From NCBI RefSeq assembly GCF_002920535.1, contig NZ_PQSS01000031.1:18288-82287 (forward strand): DNA of 64,000 nt, read 5' to 3'. How positions within the stretch are numbered: position 1 is the first letter of the stretch; each line of letters opens with the position of its first letter. The translations under genes were made by a program, and so were the position numbers. Under the pieces are notes generated by a model. It saw only the letters and a program-made list of their open reading frames with translations, made no database searches and was not told where the DNA came from. Below are positions 15,617 through 23,394 of this stretch, piece after piece. This DNA comes from Streptomyces sp. Ru71. Lineage in GTDB: Bacteria > Actinomycetota > Actinomycetes > Streptomycetales > Streptomycetaceae.

Positions 15617-17506
15617 ATGAGCATGGAGACCACCGCATGGACGCAGCTGCACAGCGTCATGACCGCCCAGCAGGAGCGGCGCCCCTTCGACCCCGCGACG
15701 CTGCGCCGCATCGGCGCCTTCGCCCGCCCGCACCGCCGCCGTATCGCGCTGTTCGTGGCGCTCGGGGTGGTGACCGCGCTGCTCGCCGTCGCCACGCCCG
15801 TCCTCGCCGGTAGCGTCGTCGACGCGATCGTGTCGCACGGCGACGAGGCCCACGTCGTACGCCTCGCCCTGCTCATCGCGCTCATCGCGGTGGCCGAGGC
15901 CGCGCTCGGCATCCTGTCCCGGAGGCTCTCGGCGACGCTCGGCGAGGGACTCATCCTCGACCTGCGGACGGCTGTGTTCGATCATGTGCAGCGCATGCCG
16001 GTCGCGTTCTTCACACGTACCCGTACGGGAGCGCTGGTCTCCCGGCTCAACAATGACGTCATCGGCGCCCAGCGCGCCTTCAGCAACACCCTGTCCGGCG
16101 TGGTCAGCAACCTCGTCACCCTGCTGCTCACGCTCGCCGTGATGCTCACGCTGTCCTGGCAGATCACCCTGCTCGCCCTGGTGCTGCTGCCGGTGTTCGT
16201 GATCCCGGCCCGGCGGATGGGCAGCCGGATGGCCCGGATGCAGCGGGAGGCCGCCACGCTGAACGCGGCGATGGGCACGCGGATGACCGAGCGTTTCTCG
16301 GCCCCCGGCGCCACGCTGGTGAAGCTGTTCGGCCGTCCCGAGGAGGAGTCGGCGCAGTTCGCGCTGCGCGCCCGGCGGGTCGCCGGCATCGGCGTGCGCA
16401 CCGCCACCGCCCAGTCGGCGTTCATCACCGCGCTCACCCTGGTCTCCGCGCTCGCCCTCGCCCTGGTCTACGGCCTCGGCGGCTATTTCGCCCTGCGCGG
16501 CACGCTGGAAGCGGGCGCCGTGGTTTCCCTGGCGCTGCTGCTGACCCGGCTGTACGCGCCGCTCACCGCGCTCGCCGGGGCGCGGGTGGAGGTGATGAGC
16601 GCGCTGGTCAGCTTCGAGCGGGTGTTCGAGGTGCTCGATCTCAAGCCGCTGATCGAGGAGAAGCCGGACGCCCGCGAGGTGCCCGCCGGGCCGGTCGGCG
16701 TCGAGTTCGACGACGTCCGCTTCGCCTACCCGGCCGCCGACCAGGTCTCCCTCGCCTCCCTTGAGGAGGTCGCCGCCCTCGACAGCCGCGGCGGCGCGGA
16801 GGTCCTGCACGGCATCTCCTTCCGCGCCGAACCCGGGCAGACGGTCGCCCTCGTCGGCTCCTCGGGCGCCGGCAAGTCGACCATCGCGCAACTGCTGCCA
16901 CGGCTGTACGACGCCGACGCGGGCGCCGTGCGGGTCGGCGGCGTCGACGTGCGCGACCTGTCCTTCCGGTCGCTGCACGACACCGTCGGCATGGTCACCC
17001 AGGACGGCCACCTCTTCCACGACAGCGTCCGCGCCAACCTGCTGCTCGCCCGGCCCGAGGCGAGCGACGAGGAGCTGTGGGACGCGCTGCGCCGCGCCCG
17101 CCTCGACGATCTGGTGCGCGAGCTGCCCGACGGCCTGGACACCGTCGTCGGCGAGCGCGGCTACCGGCTGTCCGGCGGCGAACGCCAGCGCATGACGATC
17201 GCCCGGCTGCTGCTGGCCCGCCAGCGCGTGGTGATCCTCGACGAGGCCACCGCGCACCTGGACAACACCTCGGAGGCGGCCGTCCAGGAGGCGCTCACGG
17301 AGGCCCTGGCCGACCGCACGGCCCTCGTCATCGCACACCGCCTGTCCACCGTACGGGCGGCCGACGTGATCCTGGTGGTGGAGGCGGGCCGCATCGTGGA
17401 ACGCGGCACCCACGAGGAACTCCTGGCCCTGGAGGGCCGCTACGCGGAGCTGTACAGAACCCAGTTCGCCGCGTCGGAGCCGCTGGCGGGGGAGGCGGTG
17501 GGGTAG
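15617..17506 (+). CDS. ABC transporter, fused permease and ATPase (half exporter)
   Basis: A 629-residue half-transporter expected to work as a homodimer or with a partner. Residues 30-330 hold six transmembrane helices of the type-I exporter fold (for example RIALFVALGVVTALLAVATPVLAG). The nucleotide-binding domain follows from about residue 350: Walker A VGSSGAGKSTIAQLL, Q-loop VTQDGHLF, signature LSGGERQRM, Walker B RVVILDEATAHLD and H-loop IAHRLST. A short insertion (LASLEEVAALDSRGG) precedes Walker A, common in actinobacterial members. The start is uncertain: a TTG at 15608 has GAGG upstream but lies inside the inferred -10, so the ATG at 15617 is used. Substrate unknown; multidrug or lipid export is likely for the family. 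Confidence 0.9.
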   Translation: MSMETTAWTQLHSVMTAQQERRPFDPATLRRIGAFARPHRRRIALFVALGVVTALLAVATPVLAGSVVDAIVSHGDEAHVVRLALLIALIAVAEAALGILSRRLSATLGEGLILDLRTAVFDHVQRMPVAFFTRTRTGALVSRLNNDVIGAQRAFSNTLSGVVSNLVTLLLTLAVMLTLSWQITLLALVLLPVFVIPARRMGSRMARMQREAATLNAAMGTRMTERFSAPGATLVKLFGRPEEESAQFALRARRVAGIGVRTATAQSAFITALTLVSALALALVYGLGGYFALRGTLEAGAVVSLALLLTRLYAPLTALAGARVEVMSALVSFERVFEVLDLKPLIEEKPDAREVPAGPVGVEFDDVRFAYPAADQVSLASLEEVAALDSRGGAEVLHGISFRAEPGQTVALVGSSGAGKSTIAQLLPRLYDADAGAVRVGGVDVRDLSFRSLHDTVGMVTQDGHLFHDSVRANLLLARPEASDEELWDALRRARLDDLVRELPDGLDTVVGERGYRLSGGERQRMTIARLLLARQRVVILDEATAHLDNTSEAAVQEALTEALADRTALVIAHRLSTVRAADVILVVEAGRIVERGTHEELLALEGRYAELYRTQFAASEPLAGEAVG

Positions 17507-17760
17507 GGGATCGGGCCGGGGGCCAGCGGTGGAGCCGGGTGTGGCGGCGCTGGGGCGCTCCGGACGAGGTCCGCGCGCGGCGCCTGGGTGCACCGGATGA
17601 GAACCGCGCGGTGGCGCGAGGGCACCGGCCGGGTCGCTGTCCGTCTCGGGGTTCCGGACGCGGCCCGGCCGGAGTTGTGGATTCCGGTGTGGTGCCGGTG
17701 GGTTCAGTTAACGGCGCTCCGAGAGGCTCCGCATCTTCGGTGCACCGAACGGCGCACCTC

Positions 17761-17866
17761 CGTCACCGGTGCCCCGGCCGCTCCGGTCCCGACAGCACCC
17801 CCGTCACCGGTGCCCCGGCCGCTCCGGTCCCGACAGCACCCCCGTCACCAGTGCCCCGGCCGCGCC
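17761..17866. repeat. 41-base tandem repeat, about 2.5 copies
   Basis: Units begin at 17761, 17802 and 17843. The first two are nearly identical (CGTCACCGGTGCCCCGGCCG at their start) and the third is partial and diverged. The last partial copy runs into the stop codon region of the pentapeptide-repeat gene. The flanking 338-base gap (17507-17844) between the ABC exporter and that gene holds nothing else recognisable. Confidence 0.8.
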
Positions 17867-18819
17867 AGTCCCGCCGGCAGTACCGTCGACGCGTCCCCCC
17901 TGGCCGCGTTCAGCTGGGCCTGGGTGACGAAGAGGGCGTCCGTGAGGTCGGCCCCGGTGAGGTCGGCGTCCCGCAGGTCCGCGCCGATCAGATCGGCCGA
18001 GCGAAGGTCGGCGCCCTTGAGGTCGGCCGCGACGAGGAGCGCCCCGCGCAGGCTCGCGCCCCGCAGGTCGGCGCCGGCCAGCCGGGCCCCGATCAGATCG
18101 GCCCCGCGGTGATTGCGGCGCCGGCCCGGCAGTCGCCCCCGCACCAGCTCGCTCGCCCGCAGCAGCAGCTCGTTCACCTCGCCCCGCAGCGCGTTGACGT
18201 CCACGGCGAGGATCTCCTCGGCGGCGCCCCGGGTGATCTCCTCGATACGGCCCGACGCCCGCCGCAGGTCCCGGTGCACGGGCCGGGCCTCGGCGAGACC
18301 GAGCGCCTCGGTGACGTACCACAGCAGCTCGTGCAGCTGCCGCATCACCGGGAACACCGCGAACATCGCCTCGGACGTGCCCGGCGCGCTCCGCCAGTCC
18401 GTCCCCCCGAAGGTGACCTGGGAGACCTTCTGGCCCGCGCCGAAGCAGTCGAAGACGGTGCAGCCCGGGTAGCCCCGCTCGCGCAGCCCGGCGTGGATGC
18501 CGCAGCGGAAGTCCGCCTGCAGGTTGCCGCACGGCTTCCCGGCCGGCTTGTCGGCCGCGAAGTCGGCGGACCGGGCGAAGGGCAGCGCGACACAGCACAG
18601 CCCGAAGCAGGAGGCGCAGTCGGACTGGAGATCCGCCCGGCGCAGCAGCGGCAGCGAACGGCGGCCCTCGGCGGACGGCGCCGACGGGGTGCCCTGACCC
18701 GACCGAGCCTGCGGCGCCCGGCGCCTGTCCCCGGCCGCGTCGGACCGGCCCCGGCCGGCGGACGCGGCGGGTCGCTTGCGGCCCCCGGCGGGGGAGGGGG
18801 TTGCGTGCTGTCGGGACAC
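17845..18819 (-). CDS. pentapeptide-repeat protein
   Basis: A 324-residue protein. The basic N-terminus (SRQHATPSPAGGRKRP) is followed by a Cys-rich segment around residues 70-135: SDCASCFGLCCVALPF, then KPCGNLQADFRCGIHAGL and GYPGCTVFDCFGAGQKV, which looks like a metal-binding or disulfide-rich module. The C-terminal 70 residues are pentapeptide repeats of the A(D/N)LxG type (GADLIGARLAGADLRGASL and so on), forming a right-handed beta-helix. The Cys-rich plus pentapeptide layout is known from conserved actinobacterial proteins of unknown role. The GTG at 18817-18819 is chosen because GGAG lies 9 bases upstream; an ATG at 18885 is possible. Confidence 0.82.
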   Translation of the reverse strand: MSRQHATPSPAGGRKRPAASAGRGRSDAAGDRRRAPQARSGQGTPSAPSAEGRRSLPLLRRADLQSDCASCFGLCCVALPFARSADFAADKPAGKPCGNLQADFRCGIHAGLRERGYPGCTVFDCFGAGQKVSQVTFGGTDWRSAPGTSEAMFAVFPVMRQLHELLWYVTEALGLAEARPVHRDLRRASGRIEEITRGAAEEILAVDVNALRGEVNELLLRASELVRGRLPGRRRNHRGADLIGARLAGADLRGASLRGALLVAADLKGADLRSADLIGADLRDADLTGADLTDALFVTQAQLNAARGDASTVLPAGLARPGHW

Positions 18820-18923
18820 CGTACGCGCGCTCCAAGGACGAGACGGGCGCCACCGGCCGGCGGCGCTGGAAGACCGGCCGTCCATTCTCGCAGAACACGG
18901 GCCCTCGGGATCGTGGGGAGGGG

Positions 18924-19952
18924 TCAGCGGGACGTCGCCGCGTCCGGGGCCGGCGCCCGGGCCGCGCGGCGGAAAGCGGCCCGGTAGGCGCTCGGGCGGT
19001 GGCCGGTGTGGCGGGCGAAGAGGGCGGCGAACGTGCCGGGGTCCTGGTAGCCGACGGCCGCGGCGACGGCGGCGACGGTGCGGTCGGTGGTCTCCAGCAG
19101 ATGACGGGCGCGGCGCACCCGGGAGGCCTGGAGGTGGGCCAGCGGGCTGCGCCCGGTCTCCTCGGCGAAGCGGCGCAGCAGCGTGCGGGTGCTGACCCGG
19201 AAGGCGTCCGCGAGCGCGGCGAGGTCGTACCGCTCGGCGAGGTTCTGCTCCAGCCGCCGCATCACCCGCTGGGAGAACTCCCCGCCGGGCTGCGGCAGCA
19301 GCCGAGGGTCGACGTACGGGGTCTGCGAGGTCCGCGCGTCGTCGACGAGCGCCAGCCGCGCGGTGGTCCGGGCCACCCGGGCGCCGTCGTGCCGGCGGAT
19401 CAGGTCCAGCGCGAAGTCGTACATGGCACTGAAGGCGGCCGTGGTCGTCACCCCCGTGTCGGTGACGACCAGCTGCTCGGGCCGCACCTCGGCGTCCGGG
19501 CAGCGCCTGGCCAGCTCCCCGGCGTACAGCCAGGAGGTGGTGGCCCGGCGCCGGTGCAGGAGTCCGGCCTCGGCGAGCAGGAACGCGCCGACGCACAGTG
19601 AGACGACGGCGGTGCCGGCGGCGGCCTGCGCGCGGATCGCCGCGATCTCGGGGCCGAGCCGGGCGAGCCGCGCGTCGAGGTCCGTGTCCGGGCGCAGTTC
19701 GAAGCCGGGGACCACGAGGACGTCGACCTCGCGCAGGGGACGCACGTCCAGGCCGGCGCCGCCCGCGGCGGTGACCCGGCGGCGGGGCGAGAGGACGGAC
19801 ACCCGGTAGCCGGGCGCGTCCGGCCCGGCGACATGCCCGGCCATCGTCAACAGGTCCGGCACACCGAACACTTCGGACGCGAAGCAGCCCGGATACGCCA
19901 GCACCCCGACCCGCAGCGCACCGGCATCCTTACCCGGGCCGTCCTGCGTCAT
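18924..19952 (-). CDS. GlxA-family (DJ-1/PfpI plus AraC) transcriptional regulator
   Basis: A 342-residue regulator. Residues 12-190 are a DJ-1/PfpI-like domain: RVGVLAYPGCFASEVFGVPD, LVVPGFE and the nucleophile-elbow-like VSLCVGAFLLAEAGLL. Residues 230-335 hold the AraC-type DNA-binding domain with two helix-turn-helix units: YDLAALADAFRVSTRTLLRRF and TVAAVAAAVGYQDPGTFAALF, followed by the arm HTGHRPSAYR. The ATG at 19950-19952 has an AGGGGG site. It is divergent from a dienelactone-hydrolase gene with 135 bases between starts, so it probably regulates that gene and itself. Confidence 0.9.
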   Translation of the reverse strand: MTQDGPGKDAGALRVGVLAYPGCFASEVFGVPDLLTMAGHVAGPDAPGYRVSVLSPRRRVTAAGGAGLDVRPLREVDVLVVPGFELRPDTDLDARLARLGPEIAAIRAQAAAGTAVVSLCVGAFLLAEAGLLHRRRATTSWLYAGELARRCPDAEVRPEQLVVTDTGVTTTAAFSAMYDFALDLIRRHDGARVARTTARLALVDDARTSQTPYVDPRLLPQPGGEFSQRVMRRLEQNLAERYDLAALADAFRVSTRTLLRRFAEETGRSPLAHLQASRVRRARHLLETTDRTVAAVAAAVGYQDPGTFAALFARHTGHRPSAYRAAFRRAARAPAPDAATSR

Positions 19953-20087
19953 CGCCACCCCCTGGAGTCCCCCGGCCCCGGGTCCGCCGACCCGCGTGCC
20001 GCCCGCCGCCACGGGTGGCGAGATTACCCCCGGCTCAGGCGATCCCGCCCCTCAACCGGCGGCAGGGCCCGGGACCAGGCTGGCCCC

Positions 20088-20897
20088 ATGAGCGACGACG
20101 ATCCGATCAGCGACTTCACCCGCCGCAGCGTGGCCGTGGAGGGGGTGGAGAAGACGGTGTACGTGGCCGGGGCCGGGCCCGCGGTCGTGGTACTGCCCGA
20201 GATGCCGGGCATCAGCCCCGACGTGCTGCGGCTCGCGCGCTGGGTGCGGGACGCGGGCTTCACCGTCCATGTGCCCTCCCTGTTCGGCACGGACGGCGCC
20301 TTCCCCACGGCCGAGGGCGGCCGGGAGGTCGTCCGCCGCGCCTGTGTCAGCGCGGAGTTCCGTGCCTTCGCCGGGGGCGGCACCAGCCCGGTGACCCGGT
20401 GGCTGCGCGGCCTGGCCCGCCAGGCGCACCGCGCGTGCGGTGGGCCGGGGGTGGGCGCGATCGGCCTGTGCTTCACCGGCAACTTCGCCCTCACCATGGC
20501 CCTGGAGCCGGCGGTCATCGCCCCGGTGGTCAACCACCCGTCGCTGCCGCTCGACGACCCCGGCGGACTCGAACTCGACCCGGCGGACGCACGCGCGGTG
20601 CGCGACCGGCTGCGGCGCGACGGACTCACCGTCCTCGCCTACCGCTTCGCGGGCGACCGCTGGTGCACGGGGCAGCGCTTCGCCGCCTACCGCGCGCTGC
20701 TGGGTGACGCCTTCGACGGGCGCGTCCTGCCCGACAGCGCCGCCAACCCGGCCCCGCCGCCCTTCTTCGCCGACCTGGTCGGCACCCCGCACAGCGTGGT
20801 CACGGCCCATCTCGTCGACGAGGCCGGCCATCCCACGGTCCGGGCCCGCGACGAGATCCTCGCCTTCCTCACGGACCGCCTGCACCCGGACGGGTAG
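20088..20897 (+). CDS. dienelactone hydrolase family protein
   Basis: A 269-residue alpha/beta hydrolase. The nucleophile elbow is GLCFTG with Cys at residue 128, as in dienelactone hydrolases, and the late catalytic His is in DEAGHPTV. VVVLPEMPGISPDVLRLARWV near residue 35 is the oxyanion-hole strand and loop. It likely hydrolyses an ester or lactone in aromatic degradation or a related detoxification. Cytosolic, no signal peptide. It faces the GlxA-type regulator gene and converges on the cyclophilin gene, with a hairpin between. Confidence 0.86.
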   Translation: MSDDDPISDFTRRSVAVEGVEKTVYVAGAGPAVVVLPEMPGISPDVLRLARWVRDAGFTVHVPSLFGTDGAFPTAEGGREVVRRACVSAEFRAFAGGGTSPVTRWLRGLARQAHRACGGPGVGAIGLCFTGNFALTMALEPAVIAPVVNHPSLPLDDPGGLELDPADARAVRDRLRRDGLTVLAYRFAGDRWCTGQRFAAYRALLGDAFDGRVLPDSAANPAPPPFFADLVGTPHSVVTAHLVDEAGHPTVRARDEILAFLTDRLHPDG

Positions 20898-20924
20898 CGG
20901 CCCTCGCCCGAGTCCGCGCGGCCG

Positions 20925-20952
20925 GCCGGGCCCGGGAGAACCCGGACCCGGC
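20925..20952. terminator. GC-rich hairpin between convergent genes
   Basis: GCCGGGCCCGGG and CCCGGACCCGGC pair over 12 bases with one mismatch around an AGAA loop. It lies in the gap between the 3' ends of the dienelactone hydrolase and cyclophilin genes and could stop transcription in both directions. There is no U-tract, as is usual for such terminators in high-GC actinobacteria. Confidence 0.6.
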
Positions 20953-20995
20953 CCGGGTGCCGGTCGCGGAGCGTGCGGGCTCGACCGGACGCTCC

Positions 20996-21481
20996 CTAGG
21001 CCTGCACGACCTCGGCGGAGTTGATCACGACCTGCTCCTTGGGCACGTCCTGGGCGCCCGTGGGGACCTGGGCGATCCGGTCGACGACGTCCTGGCCCTC
21101 GACGACCTTGCCGAAGACGGCGTAACCCCAGCCGTCCTGGCCCGGGTAGTCGAGGAAGTCGTTGTCGTTCACGTTGATGAAGAACTGCGCGCTGGCCGAG
21201 TGCGGAGCGGACGTGCGGGCCATGGCGACGCTGTACTTGACGTTCTTCAGGCCGTTCTTCGCCTCGTTCTCCACGGTGTTCGGCGCCGGCTTGATGCGCA
21301 TGTCGGTGCCGTGGCCGCCGCCCTGGATCATGAAGCCGTTGATGACGCGGTGGAAGATCGTTCCGGCGTAGTGGCCGCTGTTGAGGTACTGCAGGAAGTT
21401 CTCGACCGTCTTCGGGGCCTTGGCGTCGTCGAGGCTGAGGACGATGTCGCCCATCGTCGTCGAAAGGCGGACGTTGGTCAT
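20996..21481 (-). CDS. cyclophilin-type peptidyl-prolyl cis-trans isomerase
   Basis: A 161-residue cytosolic cyclophilin that speeds proline isomerisation during folding. Conserved motifs are FHRVINGFMIQGGG (catalytic Arg and Phe/Met pocket), SVAMARTSAPHSASAQFFIN and WGYAVFGKVVEGQDVVDRIA. The N-terminus MTNVRLSTTMGDIVLSL is the usual PpiB form without signal peptide. The ATG at 21479-21481 has GGAGA upstream; the longer in-frame extension is not family-like. Confidence 0.93.
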   Translation of the reverse strand: MTNVRLSTTMGDIVLSLDDAKAPKTVENFLQYLNSGHYAGTIFHRVINGFMIQGGGHGTDMRIKPAPNTVENEAKNGLKNVKYSVAMARTSAPHSASAQFFINVNDNDFLDYPGQDGWGYAVFGKVVEGQDVVDRIAQVPTGAQDVPKEQVVINSAEVVQA

Positions 21482-21612
21482 GACTGCTTCTCTCCGTCTG
21501 TGTCGTCGATACCCTGCCCGAACAGGCACGGGAAACACGTCAGTCTTTCACAGCCCCTCCCGGCACAGGCCGCACCATTGGTCCGACCGGGCGCCGGTCC
21601 CGACGGGGCTCG

Positions 21613-23169
21613 TCAGCGCCGCGCCCCCGTGATGAGGGCGGCCGCCTTCTCCGCGGCCATGATCGTCGGCGCGTTGGTGTTGCCGCGCGGCACCGTCGGG
21701 AAGACGGAGGCGTCCACGACACGCAGGCCCGCCACGCCGAACACCCGCAGCTCGGGGTCGACGACCTCGCCGATGGCACAGGTCGACGTGGGGTGGTACA
21801 GCGTCTGCCCGTGGCGCTGCGCCCAGGCGAGGAGGCCGGCGTCCGAGTCCGCCTCCGGCACGAGGTACGGCCCCGTCGCGACGTCGGTCACCGCCCTTTG
21901 CGCCGCGATCTCCAGGGCGATGCGCAGACCTGCGACGATGACCTCCCGGTCCTGGGCCGTCGTCAGGTAGTTGTGCACGATCCGCGGCGCGACGTCGGGC
22001 CGCGCGGAGCGCAGGGTGACCGTGCCGCGGCTGGTCGGGGCGAGCACGCACGGGCCGAAGGAGAAGCCGTGCTCGGTCGGTGCGCCGAGCCCCTCCTGGT
22101 GGAAGAGCACGGGGGCCGCGTGGAACTGGAGGTCCGGGGCGGCCAGGTCGTCCCGGCTGCGGAAGAAGCCGCCGGCCTCGCCGATGTTGGAGGTGAGAGG
22201 GCCGCGGCCCTCGCTCTGCAGCAGCGCGGCGTTCTCCGGGGTCGCCGCCGTGAGCAGGGACTCGACGCCGGTGCGGTAGTTGAGCAGCGTCATGTAGTGG
22301 TCCTGCAGGCCCTCGCCGACGGGCAGGTCCTGGACGACGCCGATGCCGAAGGCGGCCAGCGTGGCGGCCGGTCCGATCCCGGACAGCATCAGCAGCTTCG
22401 GCGACTCGTAGGCGCCCGCGGAAAGGATCACCTCGCGCTCGGCGCGCACCACCTCGACGGTGCCGCCCCGCTCCACCTCCACCCCCGTGGCCCGGCCGCC
22501 CTCGATCACCACGCGGTGCGCGAGGGCCGCCGGCAGCACGGTAAGGTTCGGCCGCTCCAGCGCGGGGTGCAGATAGGCGACCGCGGCACTGCAGCGCAGG
22601 CCGCCGCGCTGGGTGAGCTGGTAGCGGCCGACACCGAACTGCGTCTCGCCGTTGAAGTCGTCGTTCGCCTTGTGCCCGGCCTGCACGGCCGCCTGTACGA
22701 AGACCGAGGCGAGCGGGTGCTGCGACCGGCCGTCGCTGACGGTCAGCGGCCCGTCCGCGCCGTGGTACTCGTCCTCGCCGCGCTCGTTGCCCTCCGCGCT
22801 CTTGAAGTACGGCAGGACCTCGTCGTACGACCAGCCCTCGGCCCCGGCCGCGGCCCAGCCGTCGTAGTCGGCGCGGTTGCCGCGGATGTAGATCATCGCG
22901 TTGATCGAGCTGCAGCCGCCGAACACCTTGCCCCGGGGAAGGAAGGACCGCCGTCCGCCGATCCCCGGCTCCGGCTCGCTGTCCAGGTCCCAGTCCAGGG
23001 CCGACTTGAACAACTGCGGGAAGGCGGCCGGGACATGGATCTCCTGCGCGGTGTCGGGACCGCCCGCCTCGATCAGCGCGACCCGGACGTCCGGGTCCTG
23101 CGAGAGGCGTGCCGCGAGGACACAGCCGGCGGATCCGGCGCCGACGATGACGTAGTCGTACGTGCTCAT
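21613..23169 (-). CDS. GMC-family oxidoreductase, choline-dehydrogenase-like
   Basis: A 518-residue FAD enzyme. YDYVIVGAGSAGCVLAARLS is the FAD-binding N-terminus. GKVFGGCSSINAMIYIRGN and GAYESPKLLMLSGIGP are the two GMC signatures. The catalytic pair is His in YHPTSTCAIG and Asn in PRGNTNAPTIMAAEKAA. It oxidises a primary alcohol, with choline or another alcohol as substrate; BetA itself is near 550-560 residues. Start: the ATG at 23167-23169 has AGGGG at proper distance, while another ATG two codons upstream abuts that site. The gene is isolated: no betaine aldehyde dehydrogenase or transporter is adjacent. Confidence 0.9.
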   Translation of the reverse strand: MSTYDYVIVGAGSAGCVLAARLSQDPDVRVALIEAGGPDTAQEIHVPAAFPQLFKSALDWDLDSEPEPGIGGRRSFLPRGKVFGGCSSINAMIYIRGNRADYDGWAAAGAEGWSYDEVLPYFKSAEGNERGEDEYHGADGPLTVSDGRSQHPLASVFVQAAVQAGHKANDDFNGETQFGVGRYQLTQRGGLRCSAAVAYLHPALERPNLTVLPAALAHRVVIEGGRATGVEVERGGTVEVVRAEREVILSAGAYESPKLLMLSGIGPAATLAAFGIGVVQDLPVGEGLQDHYMTLLNYRTGVESLLTAATPENAALLQSEGRGPLTSNIGEAGGFFRSRDDLAAPDLQFHAAPVLFHQEGLGAPTEHGFSFGPCVLAPTSRGTVTLRSARPDVAPRIVHNYLTTAQDREVIVAGLRIALEIAAQRAVTDVATGPYLVPEADSDAGLLAWAQRHGQTLYHPTSTCAIGEVVDPELRVFGVAGLRVVDASVFPTVPRGNTNAPTIMAAEKAAALITGARR

Positions 23170-23394
23170 GTCCATCCCCTTTGATACGTAGGGCAGTTCT
23201 ACGGCCGTGCGGGATCGAGGGCGCGGACGAGGAAGTGGAGCTGATCTCCCGGCGCCCGCTGCCACACTCCCGCGTGGACGTCCAGCGGTCGACGGGGTAC
23301 TCGGACAACTGCGCCCGCATTTCCGCGCCAGCCGGCGGGCCGCACCGGGCGGGGCGATGCGCTGTTCTTCCCGGGACCCCGCTGGGGCGGGGGG

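Noticed and set aside
17761..17866. Possible CRISPR array
   Set aside because: The units are contiguous tandem repeats without variable spacers and no cas gene is near.
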